Source: [Leptolyngbya] sp. JSC-1 (GTDB taxonomy: Bacteria > Cyanobacteriota > Cyanobacteriia > Elainellales > Elainellaceae). From it: a stretch of 64,000 nt of DNA. Both the position numbers and the translations under genes were made by a program. This document shows positions 17,159 through 26,047 of this stretch, in pieces. Position 1 is the first letter of the stretch. Each line of letters begins with the position of its first letter. The notes under the pieces were generated by a model. The model made no database searches. It saw only the letters and a program-made list of their open reading frames with translations, and was not told the DNA's origin. The stretch is taken from contig KL662191.1 of NCBI GenBank assembly GCA_000733415.1, forward strand, positions 2,418,142 to 2,482,141, in the 5' to 3' direction.

Positions 17159-18205
17159 TTGCCCCGATCGTATCGAGTCGCTATTCTTGGCGCAACAGGC
17201 GCAGTAGGTACAGAGCTGCTCCAGCTTTTAGAGGAACGCCACTTCCCAGTAGCAGAGCTAAAATTGCTGGCTTCTCCTCGCTCAGCAGGGCAGGTTCTTA
17301 CCTTTAAGGGTGAAAAGTTAGAAGTTAAAGCAGTAGAGGACCGTGCTTTTGATGGTATCGATCTGGTCCTAGCTTCCGCTGGAGGCTCCATCTCCAAAGC
17401 TTGGGCCAGCAAGATTGTCGAGGCTGGCGCAGTGATGATCGACAACTCCAGTGCTTTCCGGATGAACCCAGAGGTGCCGCTGATTGTGCCGGAGGTGAAC
17501 CCAGACGCTGCGGCTAGTCATCAGGGGATTATCGCCAATCCCAACTGCACAACGATTTTGATGACTTTAGCAGTCTATCCATTGCATCAGGTGCAGCCGG
17601 TGCAGCGTTTGGTGGCCGCTACCTATCAGTCTGCTAGTGGAGCTGGAGCGCGAGCAATGGAAGAAGTGAAGACCCAGGCAATGGCGATTTTGCAGGGCCA
17701 GGAAGCTAAAGCTGAAATTTTCCCCTATCCGCTGGCGTTCAATTTGTTTCCCCACAACTCGGCCTTGAATGAGCAGGGCTACTGTGAGGAAGAAATGAAA
17801 ATGGTGAACGAAACTCGCAAGATTTTCTCTGCCCCCAATCTGCGAATTACGGCAACCTGTGTACGGGTTCCCGTACTACGTGCCCACTCAGAAGCAATTA
17901 ACCTAGAGTTTACGGCTCCATTCAGCGTGGCCCAAGCGCGGGAAATTCTGTGTCGAGCGCCAGGTGTGAAGCTAGTGGAAAACTGGCAAGCTAACTATTT
18001 CCCGATGCCTATTGAGGCGAGCGGCCAAGACGAAGTGCTAGTGGGTCGAATTCGCCAAGACTTGTCTAATCCTAATGCTATAGAACTGTGGCTAAGTGGT
18101 GATCAGATTCGCAAAGGTGCGGCCCTGAATGCCGTACAAATCGCTGAGCTGTTGGATACTAAGGATTTAATTCGTCCAGCGATGGCAGCCGCAGTGGCCC
18201 AGTGA
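17159..18205 (+). CDS. asd: aspartate-semialdehyde dehydrogenase
   Basis: This enzyme reduces aspartyl phosphate to aspartate semialdehyde, the branch point to lysine/diaminopimelate, threonine and methionine. The 348-aa product has the NADP-binding loop ILGATGAVG near the N-terminus, catalytic Cys130 in NPNCTTI, and the C-terminal dimerisation domain. I choose TTG 17159 as start because GGGAGGA (17146-17152) is then a well-spaced ribosome site; a TTG at 17144 would put that site inside the gene. It is followed by dapA (258-bp gap) and the RNase J gene, an arrangement common in cyanobacteria. Confidence 0.95.
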   Translation: MPRSYRVAILGATGAVGTELLQLLEERHFPVAELKLLASPRSAGQVLTFKGEKLEVKAVEDRAFDGIDLVLASAGGSISKAWASKIVEAGAVMIDNSSAFRMNPEVPLIVPEVNPDAAASHQGIIANPNCTTILMTLAVYPLHQVQPVQRLVAATYQSASGAGARAMEEVKTQAMAILQGQEAKAEIFPYPLAFNLFPHNSALNEQGYCEEEMKMVNETRKIFSAPNLRITATCVRVPVLRAHSEAINLEFTAPFSVAQAREILCRAPGVKLVENWQANYFPMPIEASGQDEVLVGRIRQDLSNPNAIELWLSGDQIRKGAALNAVQIAELLDTKDLIRPAMAAAVAQ

Positions 18206-18463
18206 GCTGATTGTTGCTCACAATCAGTGAACTTGGCAATCAAGCCTATAGTGGTCAGCTATATATAGTGGTCAGCTATATGATCGCGGTTTCAAGGAGA
18301 TGAAGCCTGATCCATCAATGGATCCATTGCCAAAGCGAATTAAGCCAGATTGGATGGTGACTCTTTCTAGTTTCGCCTTAAGCATTTATACTTAACCTAA
18401 AGACTGAATCAGACTCGAAACTTCGTTAGCTTCTAGTCCCCCTAAATCAGGAGCCAGTAAAGC
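18206..18463. repeat. gap with tandem duplication of 17 bp before dapA
   Basis: The unit TATAGTGGTCAGCTATA occurs twice head to tail (18247-18263 and 18264-18280). Each unit is itself a near-palindrome (TATAG...CTATA), so the pair could form hairpins in the asd-dapA spacer. No ORF is present. Confidence 0.7.
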
Positions 18464-19357
18464 GTGACAACCTTTGGACGCATTATGACTGCTATGATTA
18501 CACCATTCCGAGAGGATGGCAGTGTCAACTACGAAGTTGCGGAATCGTTGGCAGTTCATCTTGCTCAGCACGGTACAGACACGTTAGTCGTTTGCGGTAC
18601 CACTGGTGAGTCTCCTACCCTAAGTTGGGACGAGGAATACCAGCTTTTCCAGGTTGTGCAGCGGGCCGTAGCCGGTCAAGCCAAAGTGGTAGCAGGCACC
18701 GGTTCTAACTCAACGACTGAGGCAATTTCTGCCACTCAGAAGGCTGATAAGCTAGGATTAGATGGAACTCTACAGGTGGTTCCTTACTACAACAAGCCAC
18801 CGCAAGAAGGGCTGTATCGCCACTTTCGAGCCATTGCTGAAGCTAGCCCAGACTTGCCGATGATTCTGTACAATGTGCCAGGACGGACGAGTCAGAATTT
18901 ATTACCAGAGACGGTGAGTCGATTAGCAGAAATTTCAAATATTGTGGCCGTTAAGGAGGCAAGTGGGAATCTTGATCAAGTCAGTCAAATTCGCCGTTCA
19001 ACACCAGCAGAATTCAGCATCTACTCTGGCGATGATTCGCTGACCTTGCCAATGCTAGCGGTTGGGGCACAAGGAGTGATCAGTGTGGCCAGCCATTTGG
19101 TGGGGAAGGCTTTACAGCAAATGATTGCTGCCTTTGAGCAGGGGCAAGTGCAAACTGCAACCCAAATTCACCTCCAGCTTTTTCCATTGTTTAAGGCATT
19201 GTTTCAGACAACGAACCCAATTCCAGTGAAAGCAGCGCTAAGATTACAAGGCTGGCCTGTTGGAACCACTCGGCTACCGTTGGTAGATAACTCCCCGAGC
19301 CTACAACAAGTTCTAGAAACGACGATGACAGAATTAGGCCTATTGGAAGCCGGATAA
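18464..19357 (+). CDS. dapA: 4-hydroxy-tetrahydrodipicolinate synthase
   Basis: DapA condenses pyruvate with aspartate semialdehyde, the first committed step to diaminopimelate and lysine. The 297-aa TIM barrel shows the TTGESPTLS loop, Tyr136 in LYNVPGRT, and the Schiff-base Lys164 in VAVKEASGN. The start is GTG 18464, with CAGGAG upstream. Its substrate is made by the preceding gene asd. Confidence 0.97.
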   Translation: MTTFGRIMTAMITPFREDGSVNYEVAESLAVHLAQHGTDTLVVCGTTGESPTLSWDEEYQLFQVVQRAVAGQAKVVAGTGSNSTTEAISATQKADKLGLDGTLQVVPYYNKPPQEGLYRHFRAIAEASPDLPMILYNVPGRTSQNLLPETVSRLAEISNIVAVKEASGNLDQVSQIRRSTPAEFSIYSGDDSLTLPMLAVGAQGVISVASHLVGKALQQMIAAFEQGQVQTATQIHLQLFPLFKALFQTTNPIPVKAALRLQGWPVGTTRLPLVDNSPSLQQVLETTMTELGLLEAG

Positions 19358-19598
19358 TTTGCCCACAGCGCCTCAAGCTTTTGACAATTGAATATGGAGG
19401 TTGCCGCCCTCAATTTGCCGCTTGCACTCGAAAATTGATGGGACATGCATGGGGAGCAACTCGATCTGCTGACAGAGCAGACCGTAATGCCATCTGATTG
19501 CATCAACCGCAGTGCCGCAACCCGTTTTTCTAAGCGATTTTCTCAAAACCAGCTTAAACCTGTTAGACACCTTAGATACCGTTAAACCAAGGATAAAC

Positions 19599-21362
19599 AT
19601 GAGTCAAACCGATTCTGCTAATACTCTCAAAATTATTCCCCTCGGCGGACTCCATGAGATTGGCAAGAACACCTGCGTATTCGAATACAACGACGAAATT
19701 GTGCTGCTGGATGCAGGGTTAGCATTTCCTACCGATGGCATGCACGGCATCAACATTGTGTTGCCCGACATGACCTATTTGCGCGAAAATCGCCACAAAA
19801 TTCGCGGCATGATCGTCACCCACGGACATGAAGACCACATTGGCGGGATTCCGTTTCATCTGAAGCAGTTCGACATTCCCGTCATCTATGGCCCTCGATT
19901 AGCAATGGCGCTGTTGCAGGACAAACTCGAAGAAGCAGGCGTAGCCGACCGCACCAAGCTTCAGACAGTGACGCCTCGAGAGATGGTGCGCGTCAGCCCG
20001 TCGTTTTTGGTGGAATATATTCGCAACACCCATTCAATTGCTGACAGCTTTTCAGTCGCCATCCATACGCCGGTCGGGGTGATCATTCACACAGGCGACT
20101 TCAAGTTTGACCATACGCCAGTAGACGGCGAGCGGTTCGACCTCCAGCGATTAGCTGAGCATGGCGAACAAGGCGTGCTTTGTTTGATCAGCGACTCCAC
20201 CAACTCGGAAGTTCCCGGTTTCACACCCTCTGAGCGAGCCGTTTTCCCCAATCTGGATCGGGTGTTTGCCCAAGCCAGCGGCAGATTGATTGTCACGACC
20301 TTTGCCTCCTCGGTGCATCGGGTCAACATGATTTTGGAATTGGCGAAAAAGCATGGCCGAGTGGTGTCGGTGCTGGGTCGTTCAATGCTGAACGTGATTG
20401 CCCATGCTCGTCAGTTGGGCTACATCAAGTGCGAAGATGACCTGTTTGTACCGCTGAACCTACTCAACAAAATTCCCGACGAAAACGTGCTGATTCTGAC
20501 CACAGGGTCGCAAGGGGAGCCAATGGCCGCCCTAACCCGGATTGCTAATCAGGAGCATCGGCAGGTGCGGATTCGCGAGGGCGACACGGTTGTATTCTCC
20601 GCCAACCCAATTCCCGGCAACACCATCGCTGTGGTGAACACGATCGATAAGCTGATGATGCTGGGGGCTAAGGTGGTCTACGGACGCGAGAAGGGCATTC
20701 ACGTATCTGGGCACGGCGCTCAGGAAGATCAGAAGCTGATGCTGGCCCTCACCCGTCCCAAATTTTTCTTGCCCGTGCATGGTGAGCATCGCATGCTAGT
20801 GAAGCATGCCGAAACGGCTCAAAGTATGGGCGTTCCAGCCGAAAATATGGTGATCATCAACAACGGCGATGTGGTAGGTCTGACCACCGACAGTATTCGG
20901 ATTGTGGACAAAGTGCCGTCTGGAATTGAACTGGTTGATTCGTCGCGGGCTGGAGTGGTCCATGAGCGCGTTCTGAAGGAACGGCAGCAGTTGGCCGAAG
21001 ACGGCATTGTGACTGTAGCAGCGGCAATTGGCTGGGGCGGTGAATGGATTGCCAAACCGGAAGTGCATCTGCGTGGTGTGGTCACTGTGGTGGAGAAAGC
21101 CAGACTCACTCAGCTCGTGGTGCAAACCATTGAGTCGCTCGTGCGCGATCGCTGGGCCGACTACACCCAACCGATTGGCAATGTGATCGAAGTCGATTGG
21201 GAGCGCCTGCAAACTGATATTGAAATGGAACTGCGGCGTTTGCTGCGTCGTGAACTGCAAACGAATCCAACAGTGGTCTTTTTGCTGCAACCGCCTGTCG
21301 AGCCACCTGCTGCGGTCACCACGTCTCGACGGCAACGTTCAACTGCTAAAGTCGCGTCGTAA
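19599..21362 (+). CDS. rnj: ribonuclease J
   Basis: RNase J is a metallo-beta-lactamase/beta-CASP nuclease with 5'-exo and endonuclease activity in mRNA decay and rRNA processing. The 587-aa product has the zinc motif HGHEDH (75-80), DAGLAFP, later metal-binding HTGDF, the beta-CASP region, and a C-terminal domain. I place the start at ATG 19599 (MSQTDSANTLKIIPLGG), with AAGGA upstream; an earlier GTG in frame at 19512 would add 29 residues with no family resemblance. It is third in asd-dapA-rnj and is followed by a hairpin terminator. Confidence 0.95.
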   Translation: MSQTDSANTLKIIPLGGLHEIGKNTCVFEYNDEIVLLDAGLAFPTDGMHGINIVLPDMTYLRENRHKIRGMIVTHGHEDHIGGIPFHLKQFDIPVIYGPRLAMALLQDKLEEAGVADRTKLQTVTPREMVRVSPSFLVEYIRNTHSIADSFSVAIHTPVGVIIHTGDFKFDHTPVDGERFDLQRLAEHGEQGVLCLISDSTNSEVPGFTPSERAVFPNLDRVFAQASGRLIVTTFASSVHRVNMILELAKKHGRVVSVLGRSMLNVIAHARQLGYIKCEDDLFVPLNLLNKIPDENVLILTTGSQGEPMAALTRIANQEHRQVRIREGDTVVFSANPIPGNTIAVVNTIDKLMMLGAKVVYGREKGIHVSGHGAQEDQKLMLALTRPKFFLPVHGEHRMLVKHAETAQSMGVPAENMVIINNGDVVGLTTDSIRIVDKVPSGIELVDSSRAGVVHERVLKERQQLAEDGIVTVAAAIGWGGEWIAKPEVHLRGVVTVVEKARLTQLVVQTIESLVRDRWADYTQPIGNVIEVDWERLQTDIEMELRRLLRRELQTNPTVVFLLQPPVEPPAAVTTSRRQRSTAKVAS

Positions 21363-21894
21363 CGGTTACGGTTATTCGTCATTCAGTTCAACGAATTCAA
21401 TTTAGCAAGGTGAGTTATGGCTAAGCCTGACTCACTTTTTTGATCTTGCTTTATACTGCTTCTCCGTAACTTCTTTGAGGCCGGCTGAAATAATAGCCAG
21501 ATTTAGGTGATTCTACCTCCGTTCAACCTCTACAAACAGGGCACGCTATGACTTGAGGTCGAGCACTGTATCTAACAATCCCAATTCATGCAGGAGCTTT
21601 AAGGTTTAGGGGGGTAAATCCCCGTTCTAAAGGCGGCATTCCACCCATTTTGCAGCCCTAATTGGCCGATTGGTTTTTAGAGAATTGAATAGGGAGAGCA
21701 ATTCTTCCCAATCTTATGGAGTAGGAAGATCTGGCGCTTCCCATTCTTTATGAATAGATAGTTAGTAGAGAAATTTAATTCTTCCGAATCTTGTCGTTGA
21801 ACCTCTGTAGAACCTAAATGGGAACTAGAGCATTCGTTAACCACAGTGCGATTGCGCCACTCCCTTCCCACCCAATTGGAATCGAGGACATCTT
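21363..21894. other. intergenic region after rnj
   Basis: This 532-bp gap holds the rnj terminator near its left end. The rest (21445-21894) has no convincing ORF or known RNA. A GGGGGGTAAATCCCC hairpin is visible near 21609-21624. Confidence 0.45.
21410..21441 (+). terminator. Rho-independent terminator of rnj
   Basis: A stem GTGAGT (21410-21415) and ACTCAC (21430-21435), with a 14-nt loop, is followed by a run of six T. It lies 47 nt past the rnj stop codon. Confidence 0.7.
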
Positions 21895-22272
21895 ATGACC
21901 ACTTCCCACCCAAACTCTGAAAAATTAGCCTTAGTTAGCTGGGACTGGATCCAACCATCTGATCTAGCCATCCGGTCGAATCCCACCTCAGATCATCGCA
22001 CCAGCGAATCCACCTTTGACCCCTTCCTGCCGATTCGCAATTGGCTAGATGGTATTCAAATTGACAATTCCGAATTCGCGCATCGCATCTGTCGGTTAAT
22101 TCCGGCTCAATGCCCCTTCGAGCGGACCGTGAAGCTGTTTGGCCGCACAGTGTTGCGCATTCCACCGCTCTGCAAGCTGAATCCGGTTTACGACCAAGTA
22201 GTCGCACTGCGCTTCCGGGCACTCTGCTATTTAGCCGATGTGTGTGGAGAAGATATTAGCCAGTACTGCTAA
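21895..22272 (+). CDS. Mo-dependent nitrogenase C-terminal domain protein
   Basis: The 125-aa product contains the conserved cyanobacterial module called the Mo-dependent nitrogenase C-terminal domain: PIRNWLDGIQI, then AHRICRLIPAQCPFER, then IPPLCKLNPVYDQVV and ALCYLADVCGEDISQYC. Despite the name, most members are free-standing small proteins found also in non-fixing strains, and their function is unknown. The seven Cys residues, mostly in the conserved part, are typical. It is a single gene, with no nif gene in the window. Confidence 0.85.
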   Translation: MTTSHPNSEKLALVSWDWIQPSDLAIRSNPTSDHRTSESTFDPFLPIRNWLDGIQIDNSEFAHRICRLIPAQCPFERTVKLFGRTVLRIPPLCKLNPVYDQVVALRFRALCYLADVCGEDISQYC

Positions 22273-22308
22273 TCGTCAAATTTGTAATCGTTAAATCAAC
22301 CGAAGCGT

Positions 22309-22611
22309 CTAAACTGCCATTGCAACCAAGGCCAGAACACCAGCGATCACCATTAGACCTGCGGGCATAAACTTCCGAGTTTTGGCAAAGCGAACGGCAA
22401 AGACAGCAATCAGGGCAATTGTCACCCCAATGGCTAGAGGCAATCCCCAATTCAAGTTTTGTTGATGGGCAAGACCGCTAATCATCAACAAAACACCGCT
22501 AATTACACCCGAAATTAAAGAGGTTTGGCTGTTGGCTTTGGTGTAACCCAAAATGCCGCCCACAAAAGCTAAAATGCCGTATGCAATTGCTGCTACCGTT
22601 ACTAAATCCAT
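22309..22611 (-). CDS. small membrane protein, TMEM14 family
   Basis: The 100-aa product has three to four hydrophobic helices and the Gly-rich pattern of the TMEM14/UPF0136 family (AYGILAFVGGILGYTKANSQ, SLISGVISGVLLMISGL, RKFMPAGLMVIAG). Plant relatives act in fatty acid or haem transport across membranes; the cyanobacterial role is unknown. A MITE-like repeat begins 20 bp upstream of the start codon (22631), so it sits in the promoter region. Confidence 0.85.
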   Translation of the reverse strand: MDLVTVAAIAYGILAFVGGILGYTKANSQTSLISGVISGVLLMISGLAHQQNLNWGLPLAIGVTIALIAVFAVRFAKTRKFMPAGLMVIAGVLALVAMAV

Positions 22612-22630
22612 GTTATCTCCTAGTTATCTC

Positions 22631-22737
22631 CTAAGTAGATCAACATAATAATTTAAGGATCCGTAGTGCAAGTATCTCGCTTGCGCGGGCAAGATGCCCG
22701 CACTATATCTACCATTTAATTTGGTTGACCTACTTAG
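22631..22737. mobile_element. MITE-like palindromic element, copy C
   Basis: The left end CTAAGTAGATCAACATAATA and the right end (reverse complement CTAAGTAGGTCAACCAAATT) match over most of 15 bp. Between them lies a 40-nt core, AGTGCAAG...CCCGCACT (about 22656-22696). Its two arms pair over 20 bp with six mismatched positions. All six are transitions, so each could be a G-U pair in RNA. No ORF is inside. The same TAAGTAG ends occur at 39734 and 51587 around a different core. Confidence 0.7.
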
Positions 22738-22767
22738 AAATTAACTAGCAACCAATTCAGAGACTAA

Positions 22768-23436
22768 CTAGAGATCAACCCATTTACGCAGCAAGTTAGC
22801 ATGGCTTTTGGAAATTAAATCAAATTCGGGGGTTTTGCCATATTTGTCAAAAATTGCCTGCCGTGCCGTATCGAGATCAAACAAAATTTCCCGCTCGTGA
22901 GCATCGCGCACTAAACTTTGAATCCAGGTAACGGCAACCAATCGGGTGCCGCGAGTCACCGGCTCAACCCGGTGCAGCGTAGAGGAAGGGTAGACGACCA
23001 TTGCACCTGCATCAAGCTTGATTTCTTCTTCACCTTGAGGAGTTTCCAGCACCAATTCACCGCCGGCGTAGGTATCGCTCGGGCTGAGAAATAAGGTAAG
23101 GGAGACATCCGAGCGCATCAGCGGATCTCCCATCAGCGCATTGTCTACATGGCTGCCGTAAGACATACCTACCTGATAACGGCTAAACAGCGGTGGTCGA
23201 ATTAGTTTAGGCCGAACTGCTATTTGAAACAATGCATTGCGCTGCAAAGCCGACATCACCAAGTTTTTGACTTCTGACCCCACTGGAGCACTCGCATCCA
23301 TCTGCGTGTTGTGCTTGACGAGACGGGCATGCCAGCCAGCAGTGATTTTGCCATCAACAAATTCTGCTGTTGCAAGTTTAGAAACAATGAGATTTAGTTC
23401 ATCCGGCGTTAACACATTGGCGATACAGAGGAGCAT
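22768..23436 (-). CDS. Fe2+/2-oxoglutarate dioxygenase, PKHD-type (PiuC/YbiX family)
   Basis: The 222-aa product belongs to the PKHD-type hydroxylases. It shows the iron triad H-x-D in YGSHVDNALMG and the distal His in SSTLHRVEPV, with the 2-oxoglutarate-binding Arg in GTRLVAVTW. E. coli YbiX and Pseudomonas PiuC are relatives linked to iron uptake loci; the substrate is unknown. Here it stands alone, though a siderophore locus lies 23 kb away. Length is normal (about 225). Confidence 0.92.
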   Translation of the reverse strand: MLLCIANVLTPDELNLIVSKLATAEFVDGKITAGWHARLVKHNTQMDASAPVGSEVKNLVMSALQRNALFQIAVRPKLIRPPLFSRYQVGMSYGSHVDNALMGDPLMRSDVSLTLFLSPSDTYAGGELVLETPQGEEEIKLDAGAMVVYPSSTLHRVEPVTRGTRLVAVTWIQSLVRDAHEREILFDLDTARQAIFDKYGKTPEFDLISKSHANLLRKWVDL

Positions 23437-23680
23437 TAGAAAAATTAACCTAAAATCAGCCTTAAAAATCAGCCCTAAAAATCAGCCGTACAAACCAACA
23501 GTTTAGGCATTCAAGATTCATTGAACCAGAAGAGCGCTACAAGAACAGCAACAGCGCTGTAATTGGCGGCATACCATCACAACGCTGTTTAGTTGAGCAA
23601 CTATTAGCTAATTGAACTCTAATGAATAGGCAGCTTGAGGATGCCAAGGACTACAGATCTTGAGTCGCTGCCCATTATCT

Positions 23681-24382
23681 TCACTGTCCACTGCCGCCAT
23701 TGGTACCAGAAGAAGGAGTGGACGGCGTCGGAGACGTTGGAGACGTTGGAGACGTTGGAGATGTTGTGCTGGCACCGCCTTCACCACCAGCTTCGGGAAG
23801 AACTGGCGGAGTGCTGCCTTCGCCTCCCTCACCACCTTCACCACCTTCACTACCAGCATCAGGCAGTGGGGTAGTTGGAGTGGTTGGGGTAGTTGGTGAA
23901 ATCGTGCTGCCACTGCCTTCACCGCCTTCACCACTACCGGGGAGCGGAGTAGCTGGAGTGGTTGGGATAGTTGGGATAGTTGGGGTAGTTGGGGTAGTTG
24001 GGGTAGTTGGAGTGGTTGGAATAGTTGGGGTAGTTGGTGAAATCGTGCTGCCACTGCCTTCACCGCCTTCACCACCAGCTTCCGGAAGGACTGGCGGAGT
24101 GCTACCTTCCCCCCCCTCACCGCCTTCGCCCCCTGAGTTGGAAGGAGCAGCAGGAGCAGCAGGCGTTGGAGTTGGTTCTGGGAGGACTGGAGGAGTACTG
24201 CCTTCACCTCCTTCGCCTCCTTCACCGCCTCCTTCACCGCCCTGAGCCAAGCGGGATTCGGCACTCGGAGCCTCTGGGTTTGAGCTGATTGAATCATTGC
24301 TGGCCGCCGCGAATGCTCCATAGCCTGCAGTGGTTAAAACATAAGCTCCGACGCCAATCCAAAGTTTCATTTTGGTCTTCAT
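23681..24382 (-). CDS. exported Gly/Glu and Thr/Pro repeat protein
   Basis: The 233-aa product has a signal peptide (MKTKMKLWIGVGAYVLTTAG, cleavage near AFAAA), then almost only repeats. Two modules alternate: GGEGGEGSTPPVLPE (three copies) and GEGSGSTISPTTPT (two copies) followed by TTPT/IPTTP runs of changing length. There is no Cys and no globular domain. ATG 24382 is chosen for GGAGG 8 nt upstream; the frame is open 22 codons further. It is probably a periplasmic or surface spacer-like protein. The N-terminus resembles those of cyanobacterial GEGGEG-containing exported proteins that carry a further domain, which is missing here. The long plus-strand frame opposite is a shadow of the repeats. 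Confidence 0.7.
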   Translation of the reverse strand: MKTKMKLWIGVGAYVLTTAGYGAFAAASNDSISSNPEAPSAESRLAQGGEGGGEGGEGGEGSTPPVLPEPTPTPAAPAAPSNSGGEGGEGGEGSTPPVLPEAGGEGGEGSGSTISPTTPTIPTTPTTPTTPTTPTIPTIPTTPATPLPGSGEGGEGSGSTISPTTPTTPTTPLPDAGSEGGEGGEGGEGSTPPVLPEAGGEGGASTTSPTSPTSPTSPTPSTPSSGTNGGSGQ

Positions 24383-24733
24383 CACACACCCTCCATCAAC
24401 ACAAAATGAGAAGTCTACGTGCAAATTTATGTGTCCTGATAAACACATTGGGTCCGTGACGCATACCGCTTGGCCTGGTTCCCCGTTTTTTTGACTAGTT
24501 TTGATTGCCAGTACTTATGAGAAGGCTTCGAACTTACTGCCAAAAGATTGCAAGAACCGCAACGCCTGAAACTGTAAGCTAGCAGCAGCAGTAAACTTGA
24601 GCGATAGAGCAGTTCCATGTCATGAGCTACCATCATGAGCCACAGTTACGAGCCACACAGGCACGAGCCACACAGGCACGAGCCACACAGTTGCGAGCCA
24701 CACAGGCACGAGCCACAAGTTGTCAGCCAGTTT
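24383..24733. other. intergenic region with 15-bp tandem repeat before the AAA ATPase
   Basis: This 351-bp gap contains the divergent promoters and, at 24648-24720, five tandem copies of ACGAGCCACACAGGC or close variants. The frame of the downstream gene runs open through the array (giving HEPHR repeats), so an N-terminally extended product from ATG 24635 cannot be excluded. Confidence 0.6.
24648..24720. repeat. 15-bp tandem repeat, five copies
   Basis: Units begin at 24648, 24663, 24678, 24693 and 24708. Consensus ACGAGCCACACAGGC; unit three ends GTT and unit four starts with G, which suggests a duplicated pair. A partial unit ATGAGCCACAGTT lies just before. Confidence 0.9.
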
Positions 24734-26032
24734 ATGAGTCAGTTCAATGGTTCGATTCGATTTTTGCAGCGCCAAGCCGTATCGTTATTGCTTTACCGGT
24801 CAGTGATGCAAGGAACCATTGCCCAAGCGTTTCTCTCTCTGCTGCAAATCTTGCGGCAACCGGAGGCTGACGATTTGGCAGTGCTGCCAGCCTATGGCCG
24901 CTGGTTTGAGAGCTTAGCTACCGCCGGAGTAAGCTGGCAGGATTATCTGCTGCTGCAACTGTTGCGGGCCAATAATTGCTTTACGCGCCAAGTGCAGCAC
25001 AGAGTGATTGATGCCCTTCCTGAAGCGATGATTGCAGCGGTGCAGCATGACCTACGAGCATTGCAGCAAATTTACATCTGGGATAGCAGGCAGATCAGTG
25101 AATGGGTTCAGGCCAAATCAGGAGTAGAAACGCCGCTAGTCGCCTGGAAGACTGACTTATTGCATCCAGAGATCCAGTCCCTTTCGCAACACCCCCTTTG
25201 GTCCAAACTAGAGACCTCTGCCGATTGGGCCGCCTTACTGCCAGAGCTAGCCGAATTTTATCGCCAGTTTGGCACCGGATTGTTTGCGACCTACCGAGCG
25301 TTTCGCTGGCAGGGTGAATTAGTCGGAATTGTCCACCCCGATCCAATTCAGCTCGACGAACTCGTAGGCTACGATGCACTCAAGCAGCGATTGATCCAAA
25401 ACACCGAGGCTTTGTTGGCCGGTTACCCTGCTTTGCATGTATTGCTGTACGGCAGTCGGGGCAGCGGCAAGTCTTCCTTGGTCAAGGCTTTGCTGTCGGC
25501 CTATAGCGGCCAAGGGCTGCGGCTGATCGAGGTGAGTAAAGCCGACCTGCGCGATTTGCCGACCATCGTCGATGCAGTGCGAGACGTGCCGCAGAAATTT
25601 ATTATTTTTGTCGATGATTTGTCCTTTGAAGAGGATGACGACGCCTACAAAGCCTTAAAAGTTGTTTTGGAAGGCAGTGTTACAGCCCGTCCGCAGAATC
25701 TAGTTGTCTATGCCACGTCTAACCGTCGCCATTTAATTCGAGAATTTTTTGCCGACCGGCCCCGCCCCAGCGATGCTGATGAAGTGCACGCTTGGGACAC
25801 AATGCAGGAAAAGCTGTCCTTCAGCGATCGGTTTGGTTTAACCTTGACATTTGAGCCTGCCAACCAAGACACCTATCTCACCATCGTGCAACATCTAGCT
25901 GCGCGGTTTGGGATTGATCTAGACCCGCAAACGCTGGAATTCCGTGCCTTGCAATGGGCAACCCGACACAATGGCCGCTCAGGACGCACAGCTCGCCAGT
26001 TTATTGACTTTCTGCGGGCAGAACAGGCGTAG
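24734..26032 (+). CDS. DUF815-family AAA ATPase
   Basis: The product (432 aa from ATG 24734) is a P-loop ATPase of the DUF815 type. The N-terminal half is helical. The C-terminal half has LVGYDALKQRLIQNTEALL, Walker A LYGSRGSGKSSLV, Walker B KFIIFVDDLSFE, a sensor-like YATSNRRHLIREF, and FSDRFGLTLTF. Members are widespread but uncharacterised; the arginine finger and lid look AAA-like. The start is uncertain: ATG 24635 would add 33 residues made mostly of the tandem-repeat translation, so I prefer 24734. Confidence 0.88.
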   Translation: MSQFNGSIRFLQRQAVSLLLYRSVMQGTIAQAFLSLLQILRQPEADDLAVLPAYGRWFESLATAGVSWQDYLLLQLLRANNCFTRQVQHRVIDALPEAMIAAVQHDLRALQQIYIWDSRQISEWVQAKSGVETPLVAWKTDLLHPEIQSLSQHPLWSKLETSADWAALLPELAEFYRQFGTGLFATYRAFRWQGELVGIVHPDPIQLDELVGYDALKQRLIQNTEALLAGYPALHVLLYGSRGSGKSSLVKALLSAYSGQGLRLIEVSKADLRDLPTIVDAVRDVPQKFIIFVDDLSFEEDDDAYKALKVVLEGSVTARPQNLVVYATSNRRHLIREFFADRPRPSDADEVHAWDTMQEKLSFSDRFGLTLTFEPANQDTYLTIVQHLAARFGIDLDPQTLEFRALQWATRHNGRSGRTARQFIDFLRAEQA

Positions 26033-26047
26033 GTTTAGAACGTCCCT

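Noticed and set aside
21895..22272. Evidence for nitrogen fixation from the nitrogenase C-terminal domain protein
   Set aside because: Free-standing members occur in strains that do not fix nitrogen; no nif gene is in the window. The Nif11 protein likewise does not show it.
23700..24245. Long plus-strand frame opposite the Gly/Glu repeat protein (also 23608-24321 minus in another frame)
   Set aside because: It is the mirror of a repetitive, GC-rich coding region; no ribosome site or family; the minus frame from 24382 has a signal peptide and good ribosome site.
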